Positions 34,872 through 44,289 of a stretch of 56,520 bases of DNA are shown in pieces. Within the stretch, counting starts at the first letter, position 1. Every line of letters starts with the position of its first letter. The DNA is from Candidatus Hodarchaeota archaeon. GTDB taxonomy: Archaea; Asgardarchaeota; Heimdallarchaeia; Hodarchaeales; Hodarchaeaceae. The notes under the pieces were generated by a model that was not told where the DNA came from, did no database searches, and saw nothing but the letters and a program-made list of their open reading frames with translations. The translations under genes and the position numbers were made by a program. The stretch is from positions 1 through 56,520 of the forward strand of contig JAHQWW010000012.1 in the NCBI GenBank assembly GCA_029856365.1. Direction: 5' to 3'.

Positions 34872-35402
34872 TTATATCTTTTCTGGTAAATAATCTTCTA
34901 GCAACTTCTCCAATTGAGAAAAATCAAGAAGTTTCTTCAAGTTTAATATAGGATATGTCTTAGAATTGATCTCGATATATGAATTTATTTGAAAGCAATT
35001 CAGCTCAGATGAGATGAGAATTTCTGAATTCGTCTCTCCTTCAGAAGTTTCATCTGGATAAAAACCTATAATTGCATCTATACCCAACCCTATAGTCATT
35101 GTATTAGAATCGAGGCTTGTCTCCTCTGAACTGCTTAGAAAAAGAATTCTGGATTGTAATGTTGCAACAAAAACTGATTTCGGACAATGAAGATACTTTT
35201 TCAAATTAATAATAGGGATGATTTTAGTATGAATGTAATAATTTCCCAAGTAGAATTCTGATCTCTTTCTTTCTTGAAATTTATTGTTGAATTCCCCTAT
35301 TCCATCAATTTGCCTAACTGAAACTGAAAATTCATTTGAATCCAATTTAACGATTAAATAAGCCTTTTTTTTATTGAATGATTTTACATCAAGTGAAACC
35401 AT
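34872..35402 (-). CDS. CheW-like adaptor protein
   Basis: A 176-residue protein with the CheW beta-barrel pattern: AYLIVKLDSNEFSVSVRQID, IIPIINLKKYL, RILFLSSSEE, TIGLGIDAIIGF and YPILNLKKLLD, in the expected order. CheW couples chemoreceptors to CheA, but neither is in the window. It lies directly upstream of a histidine kinase of ordinary HisKA type, which lacks the P1 and CheW-like domains of CheA. It could be an adaptor for that kinase or a remnant of a chemotaxis module. Confidence 0.75.
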   Translation of the reverse strand: MVSLDVKSFNKKKAYLIVKLDSNEFSVSVRQIDGIGEFNNKFQERKRSEFYLGNYYIHTKIIPIINLKKYLHCPKSVFVATLQSRILFLSSSEETSLDSNTMTIGLGIDAIIGFYPDETSEGETNSEILISSELNCFQINSYIEINSKTYPILNLKKLLDFSQLEKLLEDYLPEKI

Positions 35403-35486
35403 TAATGGTTCCCTTATCCTGGGCTTCTGTTACTTGATCTTCTCTAAATTGCTTTTGGGAATTTATTCATTGCTAAAAAGAGTAAT

Positions 35487-36005
35487 TCACTCGAATATAT
35501 ATGGTTCTCCAAGCTTGTTATGATTACTTAATTCCGCTAAGGTTCTCTTATACCCTTGTGAACCCTCATCTGAAGTTTTTCCAACAGGGATCAGACCCAT
35601 CACTGTCAAGCGACTATCCATTACGCCTAGAAGTCTAGCAATAGTATCATGGTCAAAATCTACAATGAAATTACAACCCAAATTATTAGCAGTCGCAGCC
35701 ATCATTAATTGTGAACTTGATATAATAGCATCAATAATATTAACATCATCATCTTCTTCTTCAACAACTACAACAGCAAAAATTGCAGCAGCGTCTTTCA
35801 TCCACTTAAATCCCTCCGTTTTTGCCGCAACTTCCTGTATTAAATCTGAATCAATAATAATGAAAGTATAATTTTGAATGTCAGATAAAGTGGGAGCTAA
35901 TTGAGCACACGCTAATAGCTGTTTAATTTGTTCAGAAGTTAATGACTGATCCGGTTGAAACTCTTTGAACCGCTTATTCCTGATAATAACTTCAAAAAAC
36001 TCCAT
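35487..36005 (-). CDS. Nitroreductase-family flavoprotein
   Basis: A 172-residue protein of the compact nitroreductase type. It begins EVIIRNKRFKEFQPDQSLTS (FMN phosphate-binding Arg residues), followed by LLACAQLAPTLSDIQNYTFI, IISSSQLMMAATANNLGCNF and MGLIPVGKTSDE. These proteins bind FMN and reduce nitro, quinone or flavin substrates with NAD(P)H, usually as dimers. It stands alone, divergent from the coiled-coil gene at 36183. Confidence 0.82.
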   Translation of the reverse strand: MEFFEVIIRNKRFKEFQPDQSLTSEQIKQLLACAQLAPTLSDIQNYTFIIIDSDLIQEVAAKTEGFKWMKDAAAIFAVVVVEEEDDDVNIIDAIISSSQLMMAATANNLGCNFIVDFDHDTIARLLGVMDSRLTVMGLIPVGKTSDEGSQGYKRTLAELSNHNKLGEPYIFE

Positions 36006-36182
36006 ATCAAAAAATTCCTTGTATTAAGGGCTTACAAATTGTCAATTAAAACATTATGAGATTTAAGGGACAACCTCTTAAAAATAGTCTGTATCTTCCT
36101 AATATGAAAGTAACACTAAATTAACATTTTGTATTATTCACTTTCAGCTCTATTTCATCTTCCCTTAATCCTTTGGGAGACA

Positions 36183-37103
36183 ATGAATATAAAAACCCAG
36201 AGTGGGCTGATTTTTTTGGCTACTCACAAAGATCAATTAAAATTGCATTATACACAGCGAAGAAATCTGATTGAAGAAATTAAAATAATGCGAAAAGAAC
36301 TTCAAAAGGAACAAAAACTAACTACACGTTTTAGAAAACAACGAGATAAATTTAAGGCAGAACGGCAATCTCTTCTTGCAAAAGCCGCCCCAGAGATCGA
36401 ATCCCGAGATTCACAAAAAGATTTACTTGAGAAACTAAAAAAGAGGAGAGGATTTCTCCGTCGGCAAGCTCAGCGAGCTGAAGGACCAGTATTCAAGATT
36501 CTAACTCCGACACAACTAGATCAGCTTACCTCAGTAGAGTTGAAATTTCACTTGTACGAGTTAGAGTTCAATCAACAAACCAGTTCCCTTTCGCGTGAAG
36601 ATGAAGAAATTCTCATTGAAGAGATTCAGCGGGTCGAAGAAAGAATTGCATTCCTAGAAAAAAGGAATGAGGCTATAGTAGCTGACTATTTAGGAAATGT
36701 GCCTGAAACAAAAGAAAAAATAGAACAAGAAATTGCTGAAATTGACCAAAAAATTTCACAAGAAGAAGCTGGCCGAATGGAGATTAGTGAAAAAGTCCAA
36801 CAGATGTACATTCGCATCAAACCGCTGAAAGAGGAAGAAGATAAAGCTCATGAAGATTTCGTGAAACATCTTCAGCGAATAGAAGAATTAAGAGTTGAAA
36901 TCCAAGCAAAACAGGAAGAACTTGACGCTTTGAAAGGAAAAATTGCCAATGTTAAAAAATTAATTGCAGATGAGACATATAAGCAAGTATTTGGGGAGAT
37001 TGAAGAAAAAATTGGCGCACTTCTCAAAAAACGTGATGAAGGGGAGGAGCTTACCCCTGAAGAACAGGAATTTCTAATGAGCTATGGTCATGTACCATTC
37101 TGA
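36183..37103 (+). CDS. Long coiled-coil protein
   Basis: A 306-residue, almost entirely helical protein with two long coiled coils (about residues 20-90 and 135-270) separated by a short LTPTQLDQLTSVELKFHL segment. A C-terminal LTPEEQEFLMSYGHVPF tail follows. Archaea carry such conserved coiled-coil proteins of unknown role, often compared with SMC/phosphoserine-phosphatase-like coiled coils. ATG at 36183 with TTTGGGAGAC just upstream is preferred to a TTG 54 nt earlier. It begins a plus-strand run with the HdrD-like and nitrilase genes. Confidence 0.65.
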   Translation: MNIKTQSGLIFLATHKDQLKLHYTQRRNLIEEIKIMRKELQKEQKLTTRFRKQRDKFKAERQSLLAKAAPEIESRDSQKDLLEKLKKRRGFLRRQAQRAEGPVFKILTPTQLDQLTSVELKFHLYELEFNQQTSSLSREDEEILIEEIQRVEERIAFLEKRNEAIVADYLGNVPETKEKIEQEIAEIDQKISQEEAGRMEISEKVQQMYIRIKPLKEEEDKAHEDFVKHLQRIEELRVEIQAKQEELDALKGKIANVKKLIADETYKQVFGEIEEKIGALLKKRDEGEELTPEEQEFLMSYGHVPF

Positions 37104-37196
37104 AAATAAAATTGAAAATAAACCTCATTTTCTATCAATTATTTCATTTAACTTATCGAATAATAACGATTAAGAAACAGAAAATTAAAAATAAGA

Positions 37197-38435
37197 ATGA
37201 TTCTGATATTAATCGTGACCCCTTTGGGGATTGACCATTTGAATTTAAAACATTTAGAATACTACGATGAATTCTTCACATGCGCATACTGTGCTTATTG
37301 CGTTAATAATAACGCAGCATGCCCAACTTTTCTCTCAGTTCGGCACGAAATTGTGACTGGGAGAGGAAAAATGATAACAGCACGAAACCTCGCACAGGGG
37401 TTACTGAGAAAAGAAGAAGGCTTGAATGCTTTAGCTGAAGGTTTGTTTCAATGCACATTTTGTGGCGCATGCGAACAAGAATGTGTTGTAGACATTCCAT
37501 TAATGGAGGTTTATACTGAATTAAAAGGCTTATTACAGGATCGCTTACCTGTTGAAACTAGGAAAATCTTTCAGAACTTATCCAGTAAGTTCAATATATA
37601 TGGAATGGATCAGGCTGATCGGAACTTCTGGAATTTTGACGTTGAGGATATTTATGAAAGGATGGTAAACAAACCTGAAGAAGTTGGGTATTTCATTGGT
37701 TGTGTAGCATCATACATGGGGCGAGCTGCGGGAGCACCTGTAGCGATTCTAAAACTTGTAAGTCATGCAAACGAAAAAATCTCAATTTTTTCTCCAACAG
37801 AGAACTGTTGTGGAAATCCCTATTTATTAGGAGGATGTCAAGAGAAAGCTAAAGAACTTGCTAAACAAAATGTTGCTGAAATCAAAAAGTTAGGAATTAA
37901 AACACTTTTTGTTTCATGTGCTGGTTGTTACCGCGTCTTTAGCCAAGAATATCCTAAATTATTGGGGGAAGAGTTACCATTCAAGGTAATAACTCATATG
38001 GAATACATTTTGGGATTAATTAAAGAAGAAAAACTCAACTTATTAAGTCTTACTCCAATTAAGGTCTCATATAAAGATCCTTGCGAGTTAGGCCGCCACT
38101 GTGGTGTGTATGACATTCCCCGAGAATTAATCGACTCTCTTCCAGGGGTGGAAAATCTAGAATTACCTGACAATCGTGAAAATGCTCTTTGTTGTGGAGC
38201 AGGAGGGCTAGTCAAAGCAAATTACCCAAATATAGCAAAAGATGTTTCGTTTAAGCTTATTCAACAAATGGAAGAAACAGGAACAGAATTATGTCTTAAT
38301 GCCTGCCCTTCTTGCCAATTAAATATTGATCAATTTCTTCAAGAACAGCATTCAACAATTTTATCCATTGATATTTCTCAGTTAGTTCATAGATTATCAC
38401 AGAATTATATCAATTCTTTGGCAATTAATCAATAA
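37197..38435 (+). CDS. HdrD/GlpC-like iron-sulfur oxidoreductase subunit
   Basis: A 412-residue protein. The N-terminus has two [4Fe-4S] binding sets, CAYCAYCVNNNAACP and CTFCGACEQECVVDIP. Two CCG domains follow, with CCGNPYLLGG plus CAGC and CCGAGGLVKANYP plus CPSC. This is the architecture of heterodisulfide reductase subunit D, GlpC and related lactate/glycolate oxidase Fe-S subunits. It probably passes electrons from a flavoprotein partner, which is not in the window, to a thiol or quinone acceptor. The start is uncertain: ATG 37197 or GTG 37215. It is in a likely operon with the nitrilase 20 nt downstream. Confidence 0.85.
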   Translation: MILILIVTPLGIDHLNLKHLEYYDEFFTCAYCAYCVNNNAACPTFLSVRHEIVTGRGKMITARNLAQGLLRKEEGLNALAEGLFQCTFCGACEQECVVDIPLMEVYTELKGLLQDRLPVETRKIFQNLSSKFNIYGMDQADRNFWNFDVEDIYERMVNKPEEVGYFIGCVASYMGRAAGAPVAILKLVSHANEKISIFSPTENCCGNPYLLGGCQEKAKELAKQNVAEIKKLGIKTLFVSCAGCYRVFSQEYPKLLGEELPFKVITHMEYILGLIKEEKLNLLSLTPIKVSYKDPCELGRHCGVYDIPRELIDSLPGVENLELPDNRENALCCGAGGLVKANYPNIAKDVSFKLIQQMEETGTELCLNACPSCQLNIDQFLQEQHSTILSIDISQLVHRLSQNYINSLAINQ

Positions 38436-38455
38436 GGGATAGGAGCGTTCTTTAT

Positions 38456-39289
38456 TTGAAGTCATCTCACTTAAGAATTACGACTCTTCAACCAGATTTA
38501 AAAATTGATGAGTTTAATAATAACCTAAACCAGTATCAAAATCTTTTCACTGAATTTTCTACCACTCTTAATATTTCAGATGTGATTTGTTTCCCTGAAT
38601 ATTGGAATGGGATGAGAAAGGGAAGTTATACGGAAACTGTGCATGAGACATCCTTAGATTTTTTAAAAGAAGTAGCTATTCATTATTCAACATGTGTAAT
38701 TGGTGGGAGTCACTTAGTTAATGATGAGGATTCTTATTTTAACAGAGCGCATATTTTTGATCCATCAGGCCATTTAATTGGAACATATGATAAACGTCAT
38801 CCTTTTGGATATGAACAACTTCAAGAAATAACTCCGGGGGATAAGGACTTTATTTGGCAAATAAATGACTGGAAAGCAACAATTCGGATTTGCAGTGATC
38901 TGTGGAATATTAACGATTATTCCTCATTAATCAATAAAGATTTTGACATCATTTTTTCCCCAATCTTGACTACTATCCCCGATCGTTCCTTTACTAACTA
39001 TGGTCGGTTCATGTGGCATCATTTAGCAATAATTCGGGGAAAAGAAGCAGCGGCGGCTGTCATTGTTAGTGACACAGCTATGCAAGTCATTCGCGACCCA
39101 TATTGGTCTGCTGGAGCTAGCTGCATTGTTGACCCCTCGTGGCGCTTTACAAATGAGGAACCAATAGGAAAGAATATATTATCTTCGATTCCAGATGGTA
39201 GCAAGGGAGTAGTTACAGTAACCTTAGATTTAGACAAAATTCGTCAACAACGGCAATATCGAAAAGATATGGGATTACTCTTATCCTAA
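38456..39289 (+). CDS. Carbon-nitrogen hydrolase (nitrilase superfamily)
   Basis: A 277-residue nitrilase-fold protein with the triad VICFPEYWNG (Glu), TYDKRHPFGYE (Lys) and IRICSDLWN (Cys). It is more divergent than the nitrilase at 25984; the sequence after the Cys (SDLW) points to an amidase or omega-amidase-like branch, not a nitrilase. The start is TTG with AGGAG about 10 nt upstream, 20 nt after the HdrD-like gene. The substrate is unknown. Confidence 0.82.
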   Translation: MKSSHLRITTLQPDLKIDEFNNNLNQYQNLFTEFSTTLNISDVICFPEYWNGMRKGSYTETVHETSLDFLKEVAIHYSTCVIGGSHLVNDEDSYFNRAHIFDPSGHLIGTYDKRHPFGYEQLQEITPGDKDFIWQINDWKATIRICSDLWNINDYSSLINKDFDIIFSPILTTIPDRSFTNYGRFMWHHLAIIRGKEAAAAVIVSDTAMQVIRDPYWSAGASCIVDPSWRFTNEEPIGKNILSSIPDGSKGVVTVTLDLDKIRQQRQYRKDMGLLLS

Positions 39290-39327
39290 CGGAGAATATC
39301 AAAAAAAGAAAGAAAGGAGGGGGATTT

Positions 39328-41127
39328 CTAGACAAAAGAAAAAGCAAATCCAGAAATGATGAAAATAAGTCCTATTAGAACAACTATCCACATAAATAGC
39401 CAGTTAAGGCCTGACCAGCGGTTTTTATATGTCCTTCCATCTTCAGTAACAATCTTCCACACTGACATGATTGGGGTAGGAGCTCTATGATACCATCCAT
39501 AAGCTTTAACCATTCTTCCTTGTAAGCCAGGAACCCTGAATAGTGCAAATATCCATGACATGAACCCTAAAATAGGACTATAATCCAACGTGATTATCCC
39601 AGTCTTATCTTGAATTACTAGATCCTCACTTAACCAATATCCTGGTGTTCCTCGTCCCACGACACGTCCCTCAAAGACTGCTTTCTTACCTCGAAGAGGG
39701 GAAGCTTCATAATATGAGTTCTTCGTTTGATCAGTTAAACAATGAACAACTGTAACAGGTGGATCACTATCTCTTATCTTGGGGTATTTTTCATGGCGTC
39801 TCCATTTCCATATCAAGGCAAATAGGAGAAGACCAAGTCCTACAGCAATAGAGATCCAATCAAAACCTCCATAATCAAATCCAGTAAAAGCAACTATAGC
39901 AACAGCGAGGAGCGGCAAGACAAAGAAGAGTAGAGGTGCAATATAAGATAAGAAGAGATCAATTAGGAATTCATCCCACAAACTTTCAGGAAATTTTACT
40001 TTACCAATTCCAGGAAATTCTGGTCGTAAACCTCGTTCTTCCTGCATCTTATTCAGAGACCTTATCCTTTTGGCTGGAAGAGGATGAGTAGAAAAGAGTT
40101 CAAGAAAACCACCCCATGGGTTTGAAAGATCCCACTGGGCAGCTTTTGCGACAGTTTCTTCATTTAAATCGGATATCCCGCGTCCATATGCAGACATTGC
40201 TAAGTTCCGTGCTCCACTAACATCAAAAATTCCTAACGAGCGCATTCCAGTGTTAAAAGCGTGTTGTTTGGAGGCCTGTTTTCTCGCGGTTGGAGACACA
40301 CTTTCGTCACGCATTCTTTCTTGAGTTGCTGCGTCCTCCTTAACCATGCCATAAGCAATTTTTACTAAAGCTCTTGATAATGCCCCTGGATCGCCTGTCG
40401 CTTCCGCAGAGAAGCTATCAGCATAGTATTCTCGGACACGTGAAAGAAAAAGGACTAGAAAATGAGACACATAATATGCAATCCAAGCTCCAATTGCAAC
40501 AACAAGTGCAACAGCACTAACTTTAGCTGCGTCATCGTCTCTACTAGTTCGGGCTGAAACACGTGCAAAAGTCCAGAGACCTTGATAAAAAGAGTAACAG
40601 ATCAGTGGAATTGCGGCTGCAACAGTCATCCAGATGAAATCTCGATGAATTATATGCCCAGCTTCGTGAGCAACGACAGCAATTTGCTCTGATTCATCTA
40701 AGTAATTTAGAATTCCTTCAGTTATAGCCATACGTGCCCTTTTCTTGGTGTGTCCATAAGTGAACGCATTAGGATTGTTATCATGGATAATGGCGACCCA
40801 TTTGAGTGAGAAATTGTGCAGTTCCATTTGTTGATGCAGAAAATCGCGAATATGAGCTGGTAATTCGTCAACTTGATATTTGGTTGCTTGATATACCCAA
40901 GAAATTGTGATATCCATTATCCAAGGCGAAATCAAGAACTGTAATCCTACAATAAAGAATGCAAAGATTACAGGTAATATAATAATTAGATATTCATATC
41001 CGGCAGGGATAAATCCAGCTACCGAGATAAAATATGCTAAAACCATAGCAAGTACAAAAACTATCCCCCAGAGGAATGTTAAAATCCAAAATGATCTTAG
41101 ATATAATCTTGCAGGCATTTTTTTCAC
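39328..41127 (-). CDS. M48 (HtpX-like) membrane protease with extra C-terminal domain
   Basis: A 599-residue protein. It has two N-terminal membrane helices, the zinc motif VVAHEAGHIIHRD (HExxH), two further helices and RVREYYADSFSA (third ligand Glu). A STHPLPAKRIRSL segment typical of HtpX follows. HtpX is usually about 290-300 residues. Here a further pair of helices and a soluble beta-rich domain (VTVVHCLTDQTKNSYYEA to KIVTEDGRTYKNRW) and a last helix are added. The extra domain resembles the region of GIDE-type proteins. It degrades misfolded membrane proteins, by family analogy. Confidence 0.85.
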   Translation of the reverse strand: MKKMPARLYLRSFWILTFLWGIVFVLAMVLAYFISVAGFIPAGYEYLIIILPVIFAFFIVGLQFLISPWIMDITISWVYQATKYQVDELPAHIRDFLHQQMELHNFSLKWVAIIHDNNPNAFTYGHTKKRARMAITEGILNYLDESEQIAVVAHEAGHIIHRDFIWMTVAAAIPLICYSFYQGLWTFARVSARTSRDDDAAKVSAVALVVAIGAWIAYYVSHFLVLFLSRVREYYADSFSAEATGDPGALSRALVKIAYGMVKEDAATQERMRDESVSPTARKQASKQHAFNTGMRSLGIFDVSGARNLAMSAYGRGISDLNEETVAKAAQWDLSNPWGGFLELFSTHPLPAKRIRSLNKMQEERGLRPEFPGIGKVKFPESLWDEFLIDLFLSYIAPLLFFVLPLLAVAIVAFTGFDYGGFDWISIAVGLGLLLFALIWKWRRHEKYPKIRDSDPPVTVVHCLTDQTKNSYYEASPLRGKKAVFEGRVVGRGTPGYWLSEDLVIQDKTGIITLDYSPILGFMSWIFALFRVPGLQGRMVKAYGWYHRAPTPIMSVWKIVTEDGRTYKNRWSGLNWLFMWIVVLIGLIFIISGFAFSFV

Positions 41128-41264
41128 CTTTAATTTTATTCTTATGCATTAGGAGCTTTTAAGTATTTAGCTCCTCAGGGGGCGTTAGGCTAAAATACTT
41201 TTAGTTTGCAGAACATGATTATTTATCACTAGATATTCAATTTGGACAACGATTAGGTGATTTA

Positions 41265-42755
41265 ATGCTTCTAGGAATCAAAAATAGCTTACCTCCAATG
41301 AATATACTTAGCAATAACCAAATAGAAGAAATACACGAGGCAACGTTGAAAGTTTTAGAAAAAACCGGAGTACGTATTCTATCTCAACAAGCACTAGATA
41401 TTCTGAAAGAAGCTGGATGTACGATTGAGTCGAGAAAAGCATTTTTAGATTCAGAGCTTATTGAAGACGCGTTGAATAAGTGCCCTTCTTCATTTACATG
41501 GTATAGTGTTCATCCAGAATCGAAAAAGCACATTAAGTTAGAACCAGGACATGTTAACATTTCCATTAGCCATTCCCCAACCCATGTGATCGATCTTGAA
41601 GGAAATAGGCGGAGATCAACCTTTAGTGATGTCGCAGATATGACTCGCCTTGGAGATGCTCTCGAAATGATGCATCTGGGAGGCTCAGGGCTTTCTGGTA
41701 CAGTTGAAGAGATCGATCTACGATTGGATCTTATGACAGCTGCAGCTTATCGCTTTGTACATGAAGTTAAGAACACAGATAAGCCATTATTCATTCCACC
41801 TAGCGGAATGAGCCCTGATGATGGTTTTGAGTTCTTCAATCTCTTTCGTGAAGATCTCAGTGACTTGCAAAAGAAACCATGTTCGTGGGTTTGGGTAAAC
41901 ACTGTTTCCCCTCTAACGCATAATGAAACTATGACGGAATACGCACTTGGGTTTGCTATGTTTGGCTTACCAGTTCTTTTTCGTCCAGAAGTAATGGCCC
42001 ATGCTACTGGACCTGCAACATTAGGTGGCTCATTAGTTCAGCATAATGCTGAGATCCTCTCAGGTGTTGTGATGTGTCAATTAGCAAATGAATCTTATGG
42101 AATTGCACCACCACCGCCCATTGTTTATGGAACAGCCTCTTCAATTCTGGATCCTAGAACTGCTCAAATAACACTAGGAGCTCCTGAAGCAGGATTAATG
42201 AATGTCTTAACGGCTCAGATGGCTAACTATTATAACTTACCAACGAGGGGTACTGCTGGTTGTACTGATTCTAAAGTGCTAGATGCCCAAGCAGGGCAAG
42301 AATCAGCAATGAATGTTTTACTTGCATCAATGACTGGAATCAATCTCATAGTTAATGCTTTAGGAGGACTTGGTCCTGGAATACAGGTTGGTTCATATGC
42401 AGCAATGATTTTCCACGATGAGAATCTGAAAGCTATAAGTCGAGTACTAAAAGGCATTGAAATCTCTGATGAGGCATTAGCAATTGATGTTATTCATGAA
42501 GTTGGTCCTGGCGGTGAGTATTTTAGTCATCCCCACACGTTGAAACATTTCCGTTCAGAATTTTTCATGCCTAGATTATTTGATCGAACTGATTACGATG
42601 TGTTTGAAAAATCACAAAAGAAGGATATTTTAACTCGTGCTAATGAAAAAGCACATGAAATTTTGAAGACACATCAACCAGCAGAATTAGATGCCGATAT
42701 TGTTAAGACCCTAGATGAAATCTTGAAAAACATTCATAAAAAGTATATAGGATGA
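41265..42755 (+). CDS. MttB-family corrinoid methyltransferase (non-pyrrolysine)
   Basis: A 496-residue TIM-barrel protein of the trimethylamine methyltransferase family. Motifs are EATLKVLEKTGVRILS (N-terminus), YGTASSILDPRTAQITLGAPE, RGTAGCTDSKVLDAQAGQES and VLLASMTGINLIVNALGG. The frame is uninterrupted, without the in-frame TAG that encodes pyrrolysine in true MttB. It therefore belongs with glycine-betaine-type (MtgB-like) methyltransferases of uncertain substrate. No corrinoid protein gene is adjacent. AGGTGA lies 4 nt before the ATG. It converges with the broken GPH transporter, 3 nt apart. Confidence 0.87.
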   Translation: MLLGIKNSLPPMNILSNNQIEEIHEATLKVLEKTGVRILSQQALDILKEAGCTIESRKAFLDSELIEDALNKCPSSFTWYSVHPESKKHIKLEPGHVNISISHSPTHVIDLEGNRRRSTFSDVADMTRLGDALEMMHLGGSGLSGTVEEIDLRLDLMTAAAYRFVHEVKNTDKPLFIPPSGMSPDDGFEFFNLFREDLSDLQKKPCSWVWVNTVSPLTHNETMTEYALGFAMFGLPVLFRPEVMAHATGPATLGGSLVQHNAEILSGVVMCQLANESYGIAPPPPIVYGTASSILDPRTAQITLGAPEAGLMNVLTAQMANYYNLPTRGTAGCTDSKVLDAQAGQESAMNVLLASMTGINLIVNALGGLGPGIQVGSYAAMIFHDENLKAISRVLKGIEISDEALAIDVIHEVGPGGEYFSHPHTLKHFRSEFFMPRLFDRTDYDVFEKSQKKDILTRANEKAHEILKTHQPAELDADIVKTLDEILKNIHKKYIG

Positions 42756-42758
42756 AAA

Positions 42759-44157
42759 TCACAACGAATTAATACGTTCTTTTTTACTTTGATGTAGTTT
42801 GATAATTCTTTCTTTAGTCAGTTTCACACGATCTTTTGTAAACAGATAGAAATAGAGATAAATAAAAGTAACTCCCAAGGCAATTGCTGGAAACAGAAAA
42901 ACCAATAATCTAAGGCCTAATATTACGTCAGCTTGTTGAAGAGTCTGAATCGGTTCATATTCTTCCCATCCTGTCGACACAAAGACAAGGGATACTGTAA
43001 CAACAGACAAAATCATCGCGAGCCGCATAAAAAAGTTGGTGATTCCAAAGAAGGTACCTTCTCGACGAACGCCAGTTTTTAATTCATCTTCATCGATGAT
43101 ATCTGCAATGATCAAATAAATAAAATATAACATACCCCCAAAACCTACACCCATTGTTATTACAGTTATGAACGCTGTTTCAAACGAATCAACTAATAAA
43201 AGGGGAATACTAGCAAAAAAATACACAATAATTGCGTAAGCATAAGATTTGCGGCTTCCAAACTTCACATCTAATTTCTTCCATAAAAACACTGTTATTA
43301 AACCAACAATAAACAGCATTCCGAGTAAGATTGATGTAAGGAATGTATCTGTTATATGTAGTACCTCTCTAGCAAATAATGGGACGGTAGTCCCTAGAAG
43401 AAGCAGGACATATTCATATAAAAAAAACATTACAGTATACAGGACGAATCCTCTGTTTTTAAAGGTGTATTTCAATCCCTGGAAAAAATTAAACGTATGT
43501 TGAGAGTCTAATTGAAATTCAGCACGTTCTATAACTCCCCACTTCAATGAAACTACGAGAGTAACAAGAATAATCCCCGTAGTTACAATACCATTTATTA
43601 AGTATCCTTCCATTTCATTCTGATCCCCGATGAAAATCCCTGGTACTAAAAACGCAACTATTAAACCTATCATTGAGAGGATTTGTTTAATAGTGTTCAC
43701 CTCGGCCCTTTCTTCGACTGAAGTATACAATTCTGGGAATAATGAATCATATGGTAGACTCACCATTGTGTAAAAGGTATCATAGCAAAATAGCATAGTT
43801 AAAAGATATAAAAAGTAATAAAATAATTATCTCCAACAGGAATAGGAGGAACCCATAAGATAATCTCAATAATCAAAATTGGTATTAATCCAATTATGAT
43901 ATATGGTTTTCTTCGACCAAAACGCGTATTAGTTCTATCTGACAAATATCCTATCAATGGATCATTAATAGCATTCCAAGCTGTCCACAATACAAATGCA
44001 GTCATAATGTGTTGGATTGGTAGTTTAACAGCGGCAAAATAGAATGTTAATACCAAGTGTTGAAAGCGCTATTAATGAACCACTGAGCAAAACTTCCTAG
44101 ACCAAAGGATCATTTCTGTAAACTCCCAAAGGACTGTCCCTGATACCTCTCATCCAT
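42759..44157 (-). pseudogene. GPH/MFS sugar-type transporter, broken
   Basis: The pieces join into one transporter of about 465 residues. ATG 44157 leads to GQSFGSLQK, then TGA at 44110-44112 where Trp or a similar residue is expected before SFGLGSFAQWFINSAFNT. One base is missing near 44047-44056, then FYFAAVKLPIQHIM and the signature NDPLIGYLSDRTNTRFGRRKP (split over 20 residues) follow. One more base is missing near 43797-43812, and the rest (MLFCYDTFYTMVSLPYDSL to KKERINSL) is open. Helices and the DRTxxRxGRRRP motif identify the glycoside-pentoside-hexuronide family. Three lesions make a working product very unlikely. Confidence 0.85.
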
Positions 44158-44289
44158 TTTTTATCTACTCTGTATATTTCGCTTGCAAATTTTGCGGAAT
44201 TTATATATTCAACGGTTTCGGTTTATAGAAATGAAAAGAGTTCCGAATCTAACATTCATCTTTTTAGTAAATTCCATTAGTGAATCATA

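Noticed and set aside
41265..42755. Pyrrolysine-containing MttB
   Set aside because: The frame has no in-frame TAG across the region where pyrrolysine occurs in trimethylamine methyltransferases.
43797..44056. Programmed -1 frameshifting in the GPH transporter
   Set aside because: No X XXY YYZ slippery heptamer in the right phase is present at either shift, and a separate in-frame TGA also blocks the product.
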